Source: Euborellia annulipes
Lineage: Eukaryota > Arthropoda > Insecta > Dermaptera > Anisolabididae
DNA: 64,000 nucleotides
Assembly (NCBI GenBank): GCA_023213315.1
Contig: JAKCPI010003270.1
Span: 1 to 64,000, forward strand
Direction: 5' to 3'
The notes below the pieces were generated by a model, which saw nothing but the letters and a program-made list of their open reading frames with translations, ran no database searches and was not told the DNA's origin. Made by a program: the position numbers and the translations under genes. Within the stretch, counting starts at the first letter, position 1; the number at the start of each line of letters is the position of its first letter. Below, piece after piece: positions 11,940 through 23,789 of this stretch.

Positions 11940-13110
11940 TGAATGAAATATATTAATGATTATTGTAGATTTATGATTAATGTTTATTGTAAATTTATAA
12001 ACGATAAGATAACAACGATTTAAACAAGAAAAAAAAAACAATTTTTTGTGAAAAAATTAGAGACCATATATAGAGATAGAGCATAGCATTATAAAGAGGG
12101 CAAAATCCTTTTTCAAGGAATATATGAATGATTAGTGTAGTTTAATAAATGACAAGATGGCAACGGCTTAAAAAAAAAATAATTTTTGACATACGTTTTT
12201 TTTATTAATTAATGAAAAAACTTCCAATATTAAAGGCGATATATAGAGAGAGGATAGAGAATTATAAAGAGGATGACATCTTTTTTCAAGAAATATATGA
12301 ATGATTATTGTAGATTAATAAACAACACGATGGTAACGATTTAAAAAAGAAAAAATAATTTTTGACATTCTTTTTTATTTTATTAATTAATGAAAAACCT
12401 TTCAATAGTAAAGACGGTATATAAAGATAGAGTATAGATTTAGAAAAAAGAAGAAATCCTTTTCCAAGAAAAATATGAATGATTATTGTAGATTAATTAT
12501 TATTATTTGAAATTCCTATCGGGATCCCCGTTTATTTACCCGGGGTGCTTAAGTGCACGAAGACACACACCTCAAAACCAACCAGCCTCTGGCCGTAGCC
12601 ATCTACCGGCACTCTGTGAAGCTACATGATTTCCTACTTCTAACTCTCCTCCTGCGTTCATCTTCTAGCTAGTGAACTAATCTTTATTTCTGGTTCCACC
12701 CGGTTCCTTTTATCCAACCTCTTCTATGCTAGAGAGGATGTCCTAGTTTGAGGAGGAACTCCCTCAAGACCGAAGAATGCATCTCTGAGAGGGAACCTTC
12801 TTTACGTCCCTTCTACAGGACGGGATGTCACAGCAACTCCCTCTCCCCGTAGAGTTGCCTGGGGGCTATTGTGGTGAGATCCAACATTCCAATCCACTGC
12901 CTGCTTGAGGATTTGTTTCTTCTTCTTTCTTCGCCTTTCTTTCTTGTTTACATTAAATAAATATTTTTATTTAATGAAAAATCTCGCACGCCCAGGGTTT
13001 GAACGGGGATCTTCTTTGTAGTAGCGACACCCTATCCCACTACACCAGCGAGTTCCCTGTAGATTAATAAATAAACAAGGTGGCAACGAATTAAAAAAGA
13101 AAAAAAAATA
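11940..13110. repeat. Satellite array, ~175-bp period, split by a SINE
   Basis: The word aatgattattgtag (or a variant) recurs at about 11954, 12127, 12300 and 12478, spacings 173, 173 and 178 bp. The array resumes after the SINE-A insertion at 13058. A block of about 210 bp from here (12283-12497) is about 97 percent identical to 29486-29700. Confidence 0.85.
12498..13057 (-). mobile_element. SINE-A, full length, inside the 175-bp satellite
   Basis: The 11-bp TSD TGTAGATTAAT lies at 12487-12497 and 13058-13068. The tail (att on this strand) is at the left and the tRNA-like head at the right (about 12985-13057). This copy carries a diagnostic deletion giving 'caagaccgaagaatgcat', which is shared, with further changes, by the copy at 29.7-30.2 kb. 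Confidence 0.92.
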
Positions 13111-14982
13111 AATTTTTATCGGAAATTTTCAAAGAAAATTTAGTAGAGTAGTTGTCTATTTAGTTCTAAATAAATTATATTCTAGTAGAAAAATAATAAT
13201 TTCAATTATTATATACTCTTTAGCTAAAATAATTAAAGTTAGAGTAAAGGCAAGAAGTTTGAGTATGCGGATTTCGAACTGCCCTTCCACCTTCTCTCAA
13301 GTTCATTAGCGAAAAGGGCCCTTAAATTTGTGTTCTGTATGTAGGAGGTCCAGTCTGGGAATTCCCCCCTCTCTCCCATCCCTTTCTCACATTGGCTATT
13401 TGAGTTTGGTCGCCAGGCGCTTAGTTCTGTATTACTTGCACAATCTATGTGTTTGTTGCTGTCTAAAGGAAGAACTAAATGTGGATGGGGGAGGGGGAAG
13501 TCTGTCTGTCCTTTTCCCTAATTAGAAAGGGAAATTAGTTCTCGATATATAAACGATCCATTAATAATCCCTTTGAATCATCTATAATCTTAAAAAAAAA
13601 GACTAGCTACAAGCGCTCATTCCGCCTCGCTACGCTCACATTTGCAGCTAGTCAATCAACTAGAAGTGACGTCATTTTTTTTTTTTTACTTGTTTTTGTT
13701 AAATAGTATATTTCAATTAAGTGTATATTTTGAATTTTATGTATAAAGCTCTTAAAATGCATTTTTACTCTTGCATTTTTAATTTTTTATTGATAACTTG
13801 ATTATTTGTAATATTTCAAAAAAAATTAAATCAAAAGAAAAATTATTCAAAATTGAATTTTAAACAAATTTTGTTTTATTCATTTTTTAAAAAAAATTAA
13901 CCGTTTTTGAGTTATTTGAGAATTTATTATTTTTTTTTTGAATGGATATATTGAAAATTGAAGCTAATTAAAAATTAATTAATTTAAAAAAATAATTTTA
14001 ATTATAATATTCTTTTTATTAAATTCTAAATAAAAATTTAAAATTATATTTGGCTAATTAGAGAATAATAATTGTGAGGTTTAATTTAAATTTTTTTTTT
14101 TTTTTTAATTGTCTTTAACTCTGAAACTATTGGACGGATTTTTTTTGTTTTTTTTTTTTTCATTATCCAGTAAATTTTCCTGTGGTTGTTTTAAGTTTTA
14201 TTTTTGAAAAAAATTTATTTAAAATATTGTATATTTATAAATTTTAAATAATCAGCAGACATTAAGGATATAATAAATAATTTAATATAATAACAAATAT
14301 ACAAAAAATCATCCTCTCTCCCTGTGTTTGAATCCATTTACTATTTTCATTTGTTTATCAAATAATAAGGTAATAATTGGTATATTTAATTATTTTAATT
14401 CTTAATTTACTAAAAAAGAACTGTATAACTACAGCCCCAACTTTTGGTATTATACATATCTACATTAAAAAAATAATAATAATAAAACAAGCATGGTGAT
14501 AAGAGACTTTCAATTTTGTATTATCAATAATTTTCATAATTGAATATTATATCCGTATATATAATAAAGTGAAATTTCATTTTACAAAAAAAAAAAAAAG
14601 ATTTTCATAATATCATTTGATAAATCTTTTTTTTTTTTTATTACTTTGCTGTCTCTTACAGAAAAGAAGGAAGAGAGATTTTTTTTATTACTAAATTAAA
14701 CGGATGGCGGAAAAAAAAAAGAAAGTTTTTGATGAGAAAATAATTTTCGGCTGTGAAATAATATATAAAAGGCAAAGTCTTAAAAAAAAAAAAAAAAATG
14801 AAGGAAGAAAAAAAAAAAAAATTAAATGAAAAATAAAGATAATAACGATTACTAGCTGCACAGCTCGGCTTTTGAAATCCTATTAATTTCAATTCGAATC
14901 TTTTTCAAATTTATGTTGTTTTTTTCTTAAGAATTTTGAAAAAAGAAAATATCACAATTATTATTCTACAATATAATAATAG
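13111..14982. other. AT-rich non-coding stretch
   Basis: No gene is supported. The frame at 13328-13525 plus lies in a less AT-rich patch but lacks recognisable motifs. A hairpin gactagct...agctagtc at about 13602-13654 encloses a GC-richer segment (cctcgctacgctcac), which looks like the end of a transposable element. Poly-A/T runs at 14585-14640 and 14780-14820 generate spurious frames. Confidence 0.55.
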
Positions 14983-15165
14983 GGGTGCTGTGACATCTCG
15001 TCCTATGGAAGGAACGTATAGAAGGTTTCCTATCAGTGATGCTGAGGGAGTTCCTCCTCAAAGTAGGATACCCTCTCTAGTCTAGAAGAAGTTGAATAAA
15101 AGGAGTCGGGTGGAACTAGAAATAAGGATTAGTTCACTAGCTAGATAAAGGAGGAGAAGTGAAGT
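14983..15165 (+). mobile_element. SINE-A internal fragment
   Basis: It covers only the middle of the body, from gctgtgacatc to ggattagttcactagctag, with head and tail missing and an internal deletion around the 'attcttcgaaaggagtcgg' segment. Confidence 0.85.
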
Positions 15166-15697
15166 CATTTGGGGGAAAAATCTCAAATTTTTGACATGAA
15201 TGCAATATTATTAACACATATAGTTAAGAGAAAGTAGAAAGAAAAGCCAATTGTGATGTCATTACCGTATAAGCGTGAAAGATTTAACGCTAAGAGAATA
15301 AATATTTTTATTACACTAATCCCCTCGTCTTCCAATTACAGAGTAAAGTGAGATAGAGGGTTCTCCCCTTTTATAGTTATTTTCCCTTTTCTCAAATGCA
15401 AAATCTTGTTTCAGAATGGAATTAGGGGTAGATTTCATCATCCCATATACAACTATAAGGAAGAAAACAAAAAAAAAAAAAACATTTTTAAATAAAGATA
15501 TAAAAATTAAATATGCAACTTTAATTATAATTAAGAGGTCTTGGCATCCCTGAACCTCCTCCAGCTGTCTGCCTGAGGCGGACCTTCGCCTTTTATTAAT
15601 CTAATGTGAGAGAGAGTGGTAAACAGGAACATAACGGAAGTCAACGCTTTATATTTTATATAAATATAGTAATATAAACAATAAAACGAAAGAAATA
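15166..15697. other. Non-coding spacer
   Basis: No gene is seen. A short GC-rich piece at about 15556-15594 (gcctgaggcggaccttcgcc) is kin to the GC island at 62.7 kb and to the pieces at 38.5 and 46.8 kb. Confidence 0.55.
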
Positions 15698-16200
15698 TAT
15701 TATTATTATTATTGGAAACTCCCATCCAAATCCCCGTTTATTTACCCGAGGTTCTTTCGTGTACGAAGACACACACTTCTAGCCTCTGGTCGTAGCCATC
15801 TACCGGCACCCCGTGAAGTTCTGTTTTCGTTTCTAGCTAGTGAAATAATCCTTATTGCTGGTTTCAACCTGCTCCTTATATCCAACCTTTTCTATGCTAT
15901 GGAGGATGTCCTAGTTTGAAGATGGACTCCCTCAACACCGACTCACTCCTTTCGAAGAATGCATCACTGAGAGGGAGCCTTCTTTACGTCCCTTCCACAG
16001 GACGGGATGTCACAGCAACTCCCTCTCCTCGTAGAGTTGCCTGGGGACTATTGTGGTGAGATCCAATATTCCAATCCAGTGCCTGCTTGAGGATTTGTTT
16101 ACATTAAATATATATTTTTATTTAATGAAAAAATCCCGCACGCCAAGGATTTGAACAGGGATCTTCTTTGTAGAAGCCGATACTCTAGCTCACTACACCG
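15698..16200 (-). mobile_element. SINE-A, near full length
   Basis: The (att)n tail is at 15698-15715 and the head ends at ctcactacaccg (16200). The flanks cgaaagaaatata and cgaaaaaatata may be a TSD with an indel, but that is uncertain. Confidence 0.88.
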
Positions 16201-17099
16201 AAAAAATATAAATAATATTTTCATTAACAAACAAAACCACACTAATGAATTAGTGACCTCCCACCCTGTCCACACCTTCACTAGAGCTCTAACGCCAGTA
16301 GCGCAGTAAAGAAACCAGGTGTGAGTCGCCGGTGACGTCACGGCTTGTAACACGACATGCTGATGATAGATGGGTGAAAAAATTTTAAAAAATTTGAGGC
16401 GATGTAATAAAAGTTTCACTTGAAAAAAAAAAAAATTTTATATTTTGTTACCATCGCAACCAATCTCCTATCTTATGAATTTTAAGAGTAAAGTGGTCTT
16501 TGGATTTTCTGAAATTTTTTCGCGCTTCCCCTTTTTGCGGACCCAAGATAATTTTCCTGACTCTCCTTAACGTCATCTATATATAGATCTCCTAAACCTA
16601 ATCATATTGATAGTAATATTTTTCAACTTATTTATATATATATATTTTTTTTAATTAAAATATAATCCTACTGGATAAGAGATGAGAGTAGAAGTAGAAA
16701 AAAAAAAAAGATGGTAGGATGATTTTCTTCGTGTAGGATAAAGTGGCGAGTTTATAGCCACCGTAGAATAGAAGATAATAAGCGAGCAGAGGATGACCAG
16801 AGAGATGAGATCTTCTCTTTTTAGCCCTCACTTGGGGCTGTTCACGTTCAATTTTGTCTGTGAAAGAGAGAGAGAGAGAGAGAGGAGATATTCATAACGT
16901 CCCCTCGTTGTTCTTGATCGTCTGACGTTCCCTCAAGAAAGAAAAGGATAGAAAAAAAAAACGTTCGTAAAATTTAAGCACCATCTCTCTCTCTCTCTCT
17001 CTTTCCTTCCAAAAACAGGCTTAAATTAAAAGATAGTGTTTTTTTTTTCGAATATGACTTCATTTTCTTTTCCTCTTCAAAAATAAAATCAATATTTTC
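16201..17099. other. Non-coding spacer
   Basis: No gene is supported. A (ag)n run lies at about 16864-16884 and a (ct)n run at about 16984-17002. A repeat-E-like remnant (ccaggtgtgagtcgccggtg) lies at about 16316. The frame at 16099-16419 minus is the reverse of the SINE head plus unique DNA. Confidence 0.5.
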
Positions 17100-17850
17100 A
17101 AGTTTTCTTGAAATATTTTCAATTAAATACAAATCTCTTGAAAACTAATTAACATAAAAGAAAATTTGAAATATCAAATTTGTTATTATTTAATTCTTAA
17201 TAATTTTATTATTTATAATTTTTTTTGTAAACCTTATAGTTTATCTGTAAATGGACGTTGAATTTGATTTTTTTTGTTCTTTTATTTTATGTTTTAAGGA
17301 ATATTTTCAATTAAATATAAATATCTTGAAAAGTAATTAACATAAAAGTAAATTTCACATATAAAATTTTTTATTATTAAATTCTAAACAATTTTATCAA
17401 TTATAATTGTTTTTGTAAACCTTATAGTTTACCGGTAAATGGACGCTGAATTTGATTTATTATTTTTTTCTTAATTTAAGAATCACCAACTTTATCATTT
17501 AAATACAAATATCTTGAAACATAATTAACAGAAAAGTAAATTTAACATAGCGAATTTTTTATTATTAAATTCCGAACAATTTTTTCATTTATAATTTTTT
17601 TGTAAACTTTATAGTTTACCGGTAAATAGATGCTGAATTTCATTTATTATTTTTTTCTTATTTTTAGAATCACTATCTTTTTCAATTAAAAACAAATATC
17701 TTGAAAACTAATTAAGATAAAAGTAAATTTCAAAAAACAAATTTTTTAGTATTAAATTTTAAACAATTTTATCATTTATAATTATTTTTGTAAACCTTAT
17801 AGTTTACCGGTAAATGGACGCTGAATTTGATTTATTATTTTTTCAATCAA
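17100..17850. repeat. Satellite array, ~188-bp period, four units
   Basis: The word ggtaaatgga (or a variant) recurs at about 17245, 17434, 17620 and 17809, spacings 189, 186 and 189 bp. Units contain atcttgaaaactaattaaca and tttgtaaaccttatagttta, wording shared with the 177-bp array. Confidence 0.85.
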
Positions 17851-18634
17851 AATAATTCATTATATATAAATTAATTACTTCGTCACTAATCATCTCACAA
17901 TAGTTGCTCATATATTTTTGGAGAGAGGATTTCATCCCCTTTCTAATGACGCAGAAAATATTTTTCTATCTCTTTTCATTTACGAGATATAAGTACAAAA
18001 AGTTGCACTTTTTCGTGACATAATCTCAAAAAAAAGAGCATTTAAATGAATTACAATTCAAAAAATCCTTTAAATATATATTTTTTTGTTCTTGAATATA
18101 AAAGCGTTTTAGAAAAGAGAAATAGAGAGAGAGAGAGGGAATAAAATAACAAAGTCTATGTTTTACTTATGAATAAAAAATGATTTCGCAACCGACGGAT
18201 TATTTTTTTTTTTTATTTCAAACAAGGAATGAAACATATATATATATATTTATATTTTACCAATTCAAAGTTAATTATAACCCCCCCCCCCCACTCCCTC
18301 CATTCTCTATGATGAAATTTAAACAAATTTGAACATGGGAGGAGGGGGGGGGGGTTGTAACTGGAATGGAAATGAACAAACATACATTTCATATTCCATT
18401 ATAACAATGGTAATTTAATGGCAACGCTTCGTTTTTTTCCCCTCTCTCTCTTGCACTCGTTGATTAATTAATTCCACCAAAATGAACTTAAACTACAATA
18501 GAGAAAAAGTTTGCTTGTATTTTTTTTTTTAATTTAATTAATTATAATAATACATAGAGTTATAATTTACTTTAAAATATATATATAAACTAGTACAGGA
18601 ACTGACCTGATTTGTTATAATATGACTTTATATA
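17851..18634. other. AT-rich spacer with C-run/G-run hairpin
   Basis: No gene is seen. At about 18270-18360, ataaccccccccccc...actccctcc faces ggaggagggggggg...gttgtaac: a small foldback, possibly the ends of a MITE. A (ta)n run is at about 18236-18250. Confidence 0.55.
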
Positions 18635-20012
18635 ATTAAATTTTTATTAAAAATACCCGGAAAAGTAAAGAAGTGCCGCCGGGAGTCGAACCACGGATCC
18701 ACCAATTTGTACTCAGTGTGTCCTTACCATTAAGGGGAGTGTATAGCCTTCATGTCACCGATTTGAACGAAAATTTTTTTATGTGTAGTACTTAATGAAA
18801 AACAAATTCTGTTAAAGTGAGAGAATGCACTTCTCAACCGTTAGTCTAAAAAAAAAAAATGTTAAAGATTTTGCCTACTAGCATTAAGCCGTTGCTAACA
18901 ATAACATTTACAAAAGCTGCGATGGGTAGATCAGAAGCGTTCATTCTTTGTAAACAAGAAATCTTGACTTCGAATCACGCCGTTTTTTTTTCTTGTGTAA
19001 TTTATTTTTTTTTTTTGGATTTCAGAATATTTTTTAAAATTAATAAATAAATAAAGTTTTTTTTTTAAATTATTGGCATTTAAAATAAAAACAATGAAAA
19101 CAAATTATGGTACATCTTGTCGTAACATGTTCAAAGTCCGGAAAATAAACGACCCAACTATTTAAAACATAATTATTATTGTAAATTTATTTGTGTCCAA
19201 TTAATACTAATATATTTCTAGTATAATATTAAATATTTCCTTATATTATATTTTTGACATAAAGCATTCGAATCTTATTTAAATATATGGATCAACATGT
19301 TAAAAATTAAAAAAAAAAACTTTTTAATATATTAAAAAACCAGGGCCAACGTTTCGGTCACATATGGGACCATCTTCAGGGTTCGGCCCTGGTTTATTAA
19401 TAAATTGAAATATAACTAGCTGCTTGCTCATTTATTCTTCCTATTTGATTATCAACACTCAGCTATATACCTCCTTCAAAAAAAAACTTTTTATTTATTT
19501 ATTAATTATAAAATATATTCTGAAATCCAAAAAAAAAAAATAAATTACACAAAAAAAAAAAAACGGTCGTGATTCGAACTCGAGACTTGTTTACAAAGAA
19601 TGAACGCTACCGATCTACCCATCGCGGCTTTTGTAAATGTTATTGTTAACAACGGCTTAAGGCTTGTATGCAAAATCTTTAACATTTTTTTTTTTTTAGA
19701 CTAACGGTTGAGAAGCGCATTCTCTCGCTTTAACAGAATTTGTTTTTCATTAAATAATACACATAAAAAATTTTCGTTGAAATCCGTGTCATGAAGGCTA
19801 TGCACTCCTCTTGTAAGTTGACAGAGAAATTTGTGGCGCCGAATTTGGGTCAATTTCTCTGGATAACTAAAATTGCTTTCTGAATTCATATACCCGAATG
19901 CCATGTCTAGTGATAAGGGTACACCGATTACAAATTGGAAGATCCGTGGTTCGACTCCCAGCGGGACACCCTTACTTTTTTTTTGGGGTATTTGAATTAA
20001 TAAATATTTAAT
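18635..20012. repeat. Large palindrome with tRNA-like modules
   Basis: The arms at about 18735-19065 and 19483-19815 are inverted copies with small indels. Outside them lie type I tRNA-like cassettes: 18655-18730 (minus, incomplete) and 19883-19998 (plus, with inverted ends aattcatatacccga and ggggtatttgaatt). Inside each arm is a second tRNA-like module (about 18915-18985 plus and 19560-19635 minus) with a B-box-like gagttcgaatcacg in the better copy. The loop (19066-19482) holds a Penelope-type hammerhead-like end. The short frames at 18859-19050 and 19701-19904 fall in the arms and are not genes. Confidence 0.75.
19341..19392 (-). ncRNA. Hammerhead-like ribozyme motif (Penelope end)
   Basis: On the minus strand: CTGAAGA, a stem pair GGTC...GACC, then GAAAC and GTT. 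The 8-bp arms ccagggcc (19341-19348) and ggccctgg (19385-19392) close it as a stem I. Hammerhead motifs are known in Penelope-like elements. One extra base sits between the core and the paired stem, so activity is unproven. Confidence 0.5.
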
Positions 20013-20598
20013 TATATAAATCCCCCTCGCGGCTTACATACGCGATATATGTAATTTCTTATTTATTAACATGATTTTATCTTTTACGAACCCAAAGAAG
20101 ACGAGATATTAAAAAAAAAATTTGCTTTAATCTGGATTCGAACTCGGGATTTCTTATTTTTATTAAAAATTGAATTTAATCCTCAATATGGCGTGATATT
20201 ATCAATTTGTAAGACGTAATCAACATAAAAAAAACAACAACTTAATATACATAAATATTAATTTTATTTATTATTTAAGTTAACTAGATGTTGATATCCT
20301 CTCCCTAAGGCTATCAACAAATTGGTTTATTATATATTTTTTTTTTTTTATTATCAATTATGATTTTATGTCTCTATATAAATTTAAATCAAGATTTTCT
20401 TTCTTCTCCATTTACATTAGTGAGAGGGAAAATTCATTACATTTAAAGCTCGAGCGCTGTTTATAGAAAGAACTTTTTTTTTGTTTGACTTAAAAAAGAA
20501 TTAAAGACATAAATTAGATGAAAATGAAAGAGTTTTGAACAAAGTAGACATTTTTTTTTTTATTAAATAATCTATAATTATATATAATAATAATATTA
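20013..20598. other. AT-rich spacer
   Basis: No gene is seen. A degenerate tRNA B-box-like piece (minus, gagttcgaatcc) is at about 20126-20142. Confidence 0.5.
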
Positions 20599-20775
20599 TC
20601 TCCTCGTAGAGTTGCCTGGTGGGCTATTGTGGTGAGATCCAATATTCCAATCCAGTGCCTGCTTGAGGTTTGTTTACATTAAATAAATATTTTTATTTAA
20701 TGAAAAATCTCGCACGTCCAGGGTTTGAACAGGGATCTTCTTTGTTATCCAATTAACCACGAGCTTCCTGAGATT
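20599..20775 (-). mobile_element. SINE-A fragment (5' half)
   Basis: It covers the first part of the body, the AT linker and most of the head; everything from the gtgacatcc segment to the tail is missing. Confidence 0.85.
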
Positions 20776-20795
20776 TTAATAAAAATAAATGATAG

Positions 20796-20862
20796 TCTAA
20801 TGGCTAATGCGATAGTGTGCAAAAAAAAACCGAGGTTCAAATCCTGGATGATTCAATTTTTT
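20796..20862 (+). other. tRNA-like sequence
   Basis: tctaatggctaatgcgatag resembles a D-arm/A box and gaggttcaaatcctgg a T-arm/B box, but the acceptor stem does not pair and an A-run replaces the anticodon arm. It is probably a tRNA-derived repeat. Confidence 0.4.
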
Positions 20863-21868
20863 TTTTTTCTTAAAATATGTTAGTTAATAAATAATAATTA
20901 TATTTTCAAAACAATATCAGATCTATATAATTAGAAAAAAAAATTTTGATTTGTATAGAATCAATATTATCGATGCGAATTCCTATTTCTCGTTTTTAAG
21001 GCATTCAATTGTCCAAAAACGCAAATATGGTTTTTTTTTTTTATTTATTTATACGAACAAAGAGAAATTCTTATGAAAACAAAGAATAAAGAAATATAAT
21101 ATTTTCATTATTAAAGAATTTTTGAAATTTTTGTTGTTTCCAATGGAATCCTTTGTTTAATTGTCTGTCTCTCTCTCTGTGACCCTTTGACCAGATATAT
21201 AATAAAATTTTTCTCTAAAAATTCATATAGAATGTTTTATATTAAAAATAAAATATCTGATTTCTGCATTTTTATGGTGTCCACTTTTCTACGGGAATGA
21301 ATATATAAAATAGCTGGTTAGATACAAAATTCATTAGACAGAAAGTACTAAATTTTTGAATATTAATCTGACAATATTCCTCCATACATGTTTAGATAGA
21401 GAATTTTATCCCCTTTCAAATGATATATAAAACACTTTTCTATCATTTTTCGTTTACGAGTTATTAGGGTTTATTCATACAACAATTAGAATTCAATTAA
21501 TTAATTTTAATTTTTGTAATTAATTTTAATTGAAATAAAACCAATTTAAAAACCCAAAAATAGGCTAATATTAAAAAAAATAATAATTTATTTTACAAGA
21601 ATTTATTAGAATTCAATTAATTAAGTTTTGTAAATAAGTTCATTTACGACAAAGAAGTTAATTAGAATAAAATTTAAAATCACAACAATATCTAATTAAA
21701 ATAATATAAAAAATTTATTTTAAAAGAACAGATCCCATTAATTATTAATTTTTGTAATTAATTTATAAAATAATAGGAAAAGAAATTTAATTGAAAAAAA
21801 TTAACAATTAAAAAATAATTAATCATATTATAATAATAAAATATTGTTTAAATTCTTTATTGTATATA
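20863..21868. other. AT-rich non-coding stretch
   Basis: I see no gene. The word aacaattagaattcaatta recurs in variants at about 21480, 21605 and 22180, suggesting a dispersed AT-rich repeat. Confidence 0.5.
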
Positions 21869-23030
21869 AAAATGGCGGTCGGACTAATGTTCCACTTAAA
21901 AAAGAAAAATATTATTTTTTAATAGTTTGGAAGAAATTTAAATACAAGTATGGCATATCATTTAAATCAGAAAAATGGCGTGATTTAGAATATGTTATAA
22001 AAAATATAAGAAAAAACAAATACTTTCTTATTAAAAAAAAAAAAAAAAACTTTAATCATCTTCATCTTTACTACTAGATAATAAATAATAGAATATCACA
22101 CACACACATAATTTGTTTGTTGTGTGATGCGCTATAATTTCAACAATTGAAACAATAAAATTAATTCAAATTTATTTTATAACAATTAGAATCCAATTAA
22201 TTCATTATTTTTTCATTTAAATTATAAATTAATTTCAAAAAATGGGATATAATTGAAAAAAAAAATAACTAAATAAAATTGCAACAATATGTCATTATAA
22301 TTAATTCAAATTTTTTATAATGTGTTTGTATGTTTGTATGTGTGATTAGTAAAAGAGTGACCTCATTTCCTTTAATAAAAGGGTTGAAATAGAAAAAAAA
22401 AAAAAAAAACACGAGACCAGACTGACAAAAAATTGCTTAATGATTTTATATTATTATTATTATTATTAAATAAAATGTTTAATCTTTATTACGTGATTAT
22501 ATAGGTCATTGACTGACTGAAAAGAAAAATCAATAATAAAAAGAGTTATTTATTTAAAATAATAGTTGGCTAATTATCTTAAAGTATGTTCTTCCTTTTC
22601 CTTTTTAAATATTTAATCAATTATTTGATTGTGTTGATAATTTCTAAATATTGCCAAAGTGAAAGATATAGATTTTTTTTTTTTTATTAGACAACATATA
22701 TTTTTTATTATATATTCCAAACCATGCCATTTTTCTGAATAAAATGATATATCACACTTATATTTAAAGATATTTCAATTTATTAAAAAAACATCTTTTT
22801 TCTTTGAAGTGGAGAGTAGCAAGCTTCCGATTGCCATTTTTGTAAACAAAAAAATAATTAATTAATCATATTGTAATAATAAAGTATTGTTTAAAGTCTT
22901 TATTGTTTATAAAAATGGCGTCATTGTCCCACTTCAACAGAAAAATGTTATTTTTTAATAAGTTACAAGCAATTTAAATAGAAGTGTGACATATCATTTT
23001 AATCAGAAAAATGGCGTGATTTAGAATATG
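21869..23030. repeat. Repeat D, three copies in mixed orientation
   Basis: Copies lie at about 21869-22000 (plus), 22714-22846 (minus) and 22911-23030 (plus). The last two face each other tail to tail and share flanking words aattaattaatcatat. The frame at 21844-22077 plus is a translation of the first copy. Confidence 0.7.
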
Positions 23031-23459
23031 TTATAAAAAAACATATGTTATACAACTAGATAATATTTCAAACACAATTGATATGAGATAGTGGTGATGT
23101 GATGTGATGTGATAGTACTGAACACCAAATTTTTTAGAGAGTTAAAAAAAAATTAATTAATTTCACTTCTTCTAAAAAAAAAAACAGGTGTAAAGAAATT
23201 AAGGAGATAAATGCAAATAATTGGGGGAAGGGATCTTAATTAGTATTCCCCTTTACCTCTGAGAGGTGAAATCAAACAGGTGAAAAGGATTAATTATTTT
23301 ATTATTGCTTTTTAGTGGCTCTCTCTCTCTAATTCAAGGGAAAATAAAATACACCCGGGGACGAGAAAATCACAAAACAAATTTCGTTTTATATTTTATT
23401 AGATTTAATTAAAGTTTATAAATACGACAAAGCGATAGGATTTGAAAAAATAAAATAAA
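23031..23459. other. Non-coding spacer
   Basis: No gene is seen. A gatgt-based run (gatgtgatgtgatgtgatag) is at about 23096-23116. Confidence 0.5.
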
Positions 23460-23750
23460 AAAAAAAGATTTAAAAAAAAATGCTTTTATTTAAATTGAAC
23501 TAAAAAGAGAGAAATAAGAAAGAAATAATTTAATTGTTCTTGTTAAAATTTTTTAATATTTATGACTTAAAATAAAAGCGTGGGGCGCTTCGAAGTGATT
23601 CCGAGGCTCGCGCCCCACGCTTTTATTTTAAGTCATAAATATTAAAAAATTTTAACAAGAACAATTAAATTATTTCTTTCTTATTTCTCTCTTTTTAGTT
23701 CAATTTAAATAAAAGCATTTTTTTAAAAATCTTTTTTTTTATTTTATTTT
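23460..23750. repeat. Near-perfect long hairpin
   Basis: The left arm (about 23460-23589) and right arm (about 23611-23750) are reverse complements with only A/T-run length differences. The loop is about 21 nt. The stem top is GC-rich (gcgtggggcgc against gcgccccacgc), in contrast to AT-rich lower arms. The outer edges (aatgcttttattta; taaataaaagcatt) reappear at the far end of the neighbouring satellite (24806-24819), suggesting that the hairpin and satellite are parts of one element. Confidence 0.85.
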
Positions 23751-23789
23751 TATTTTAAGCTTTTTAGTCTTTTAGTTTTATCAAAAATC

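Noticed and set aside
13328..13525. 65-aa frame in a less AT-rich patch
   Set aside because: No start context, domain or splice pattern that I can support.
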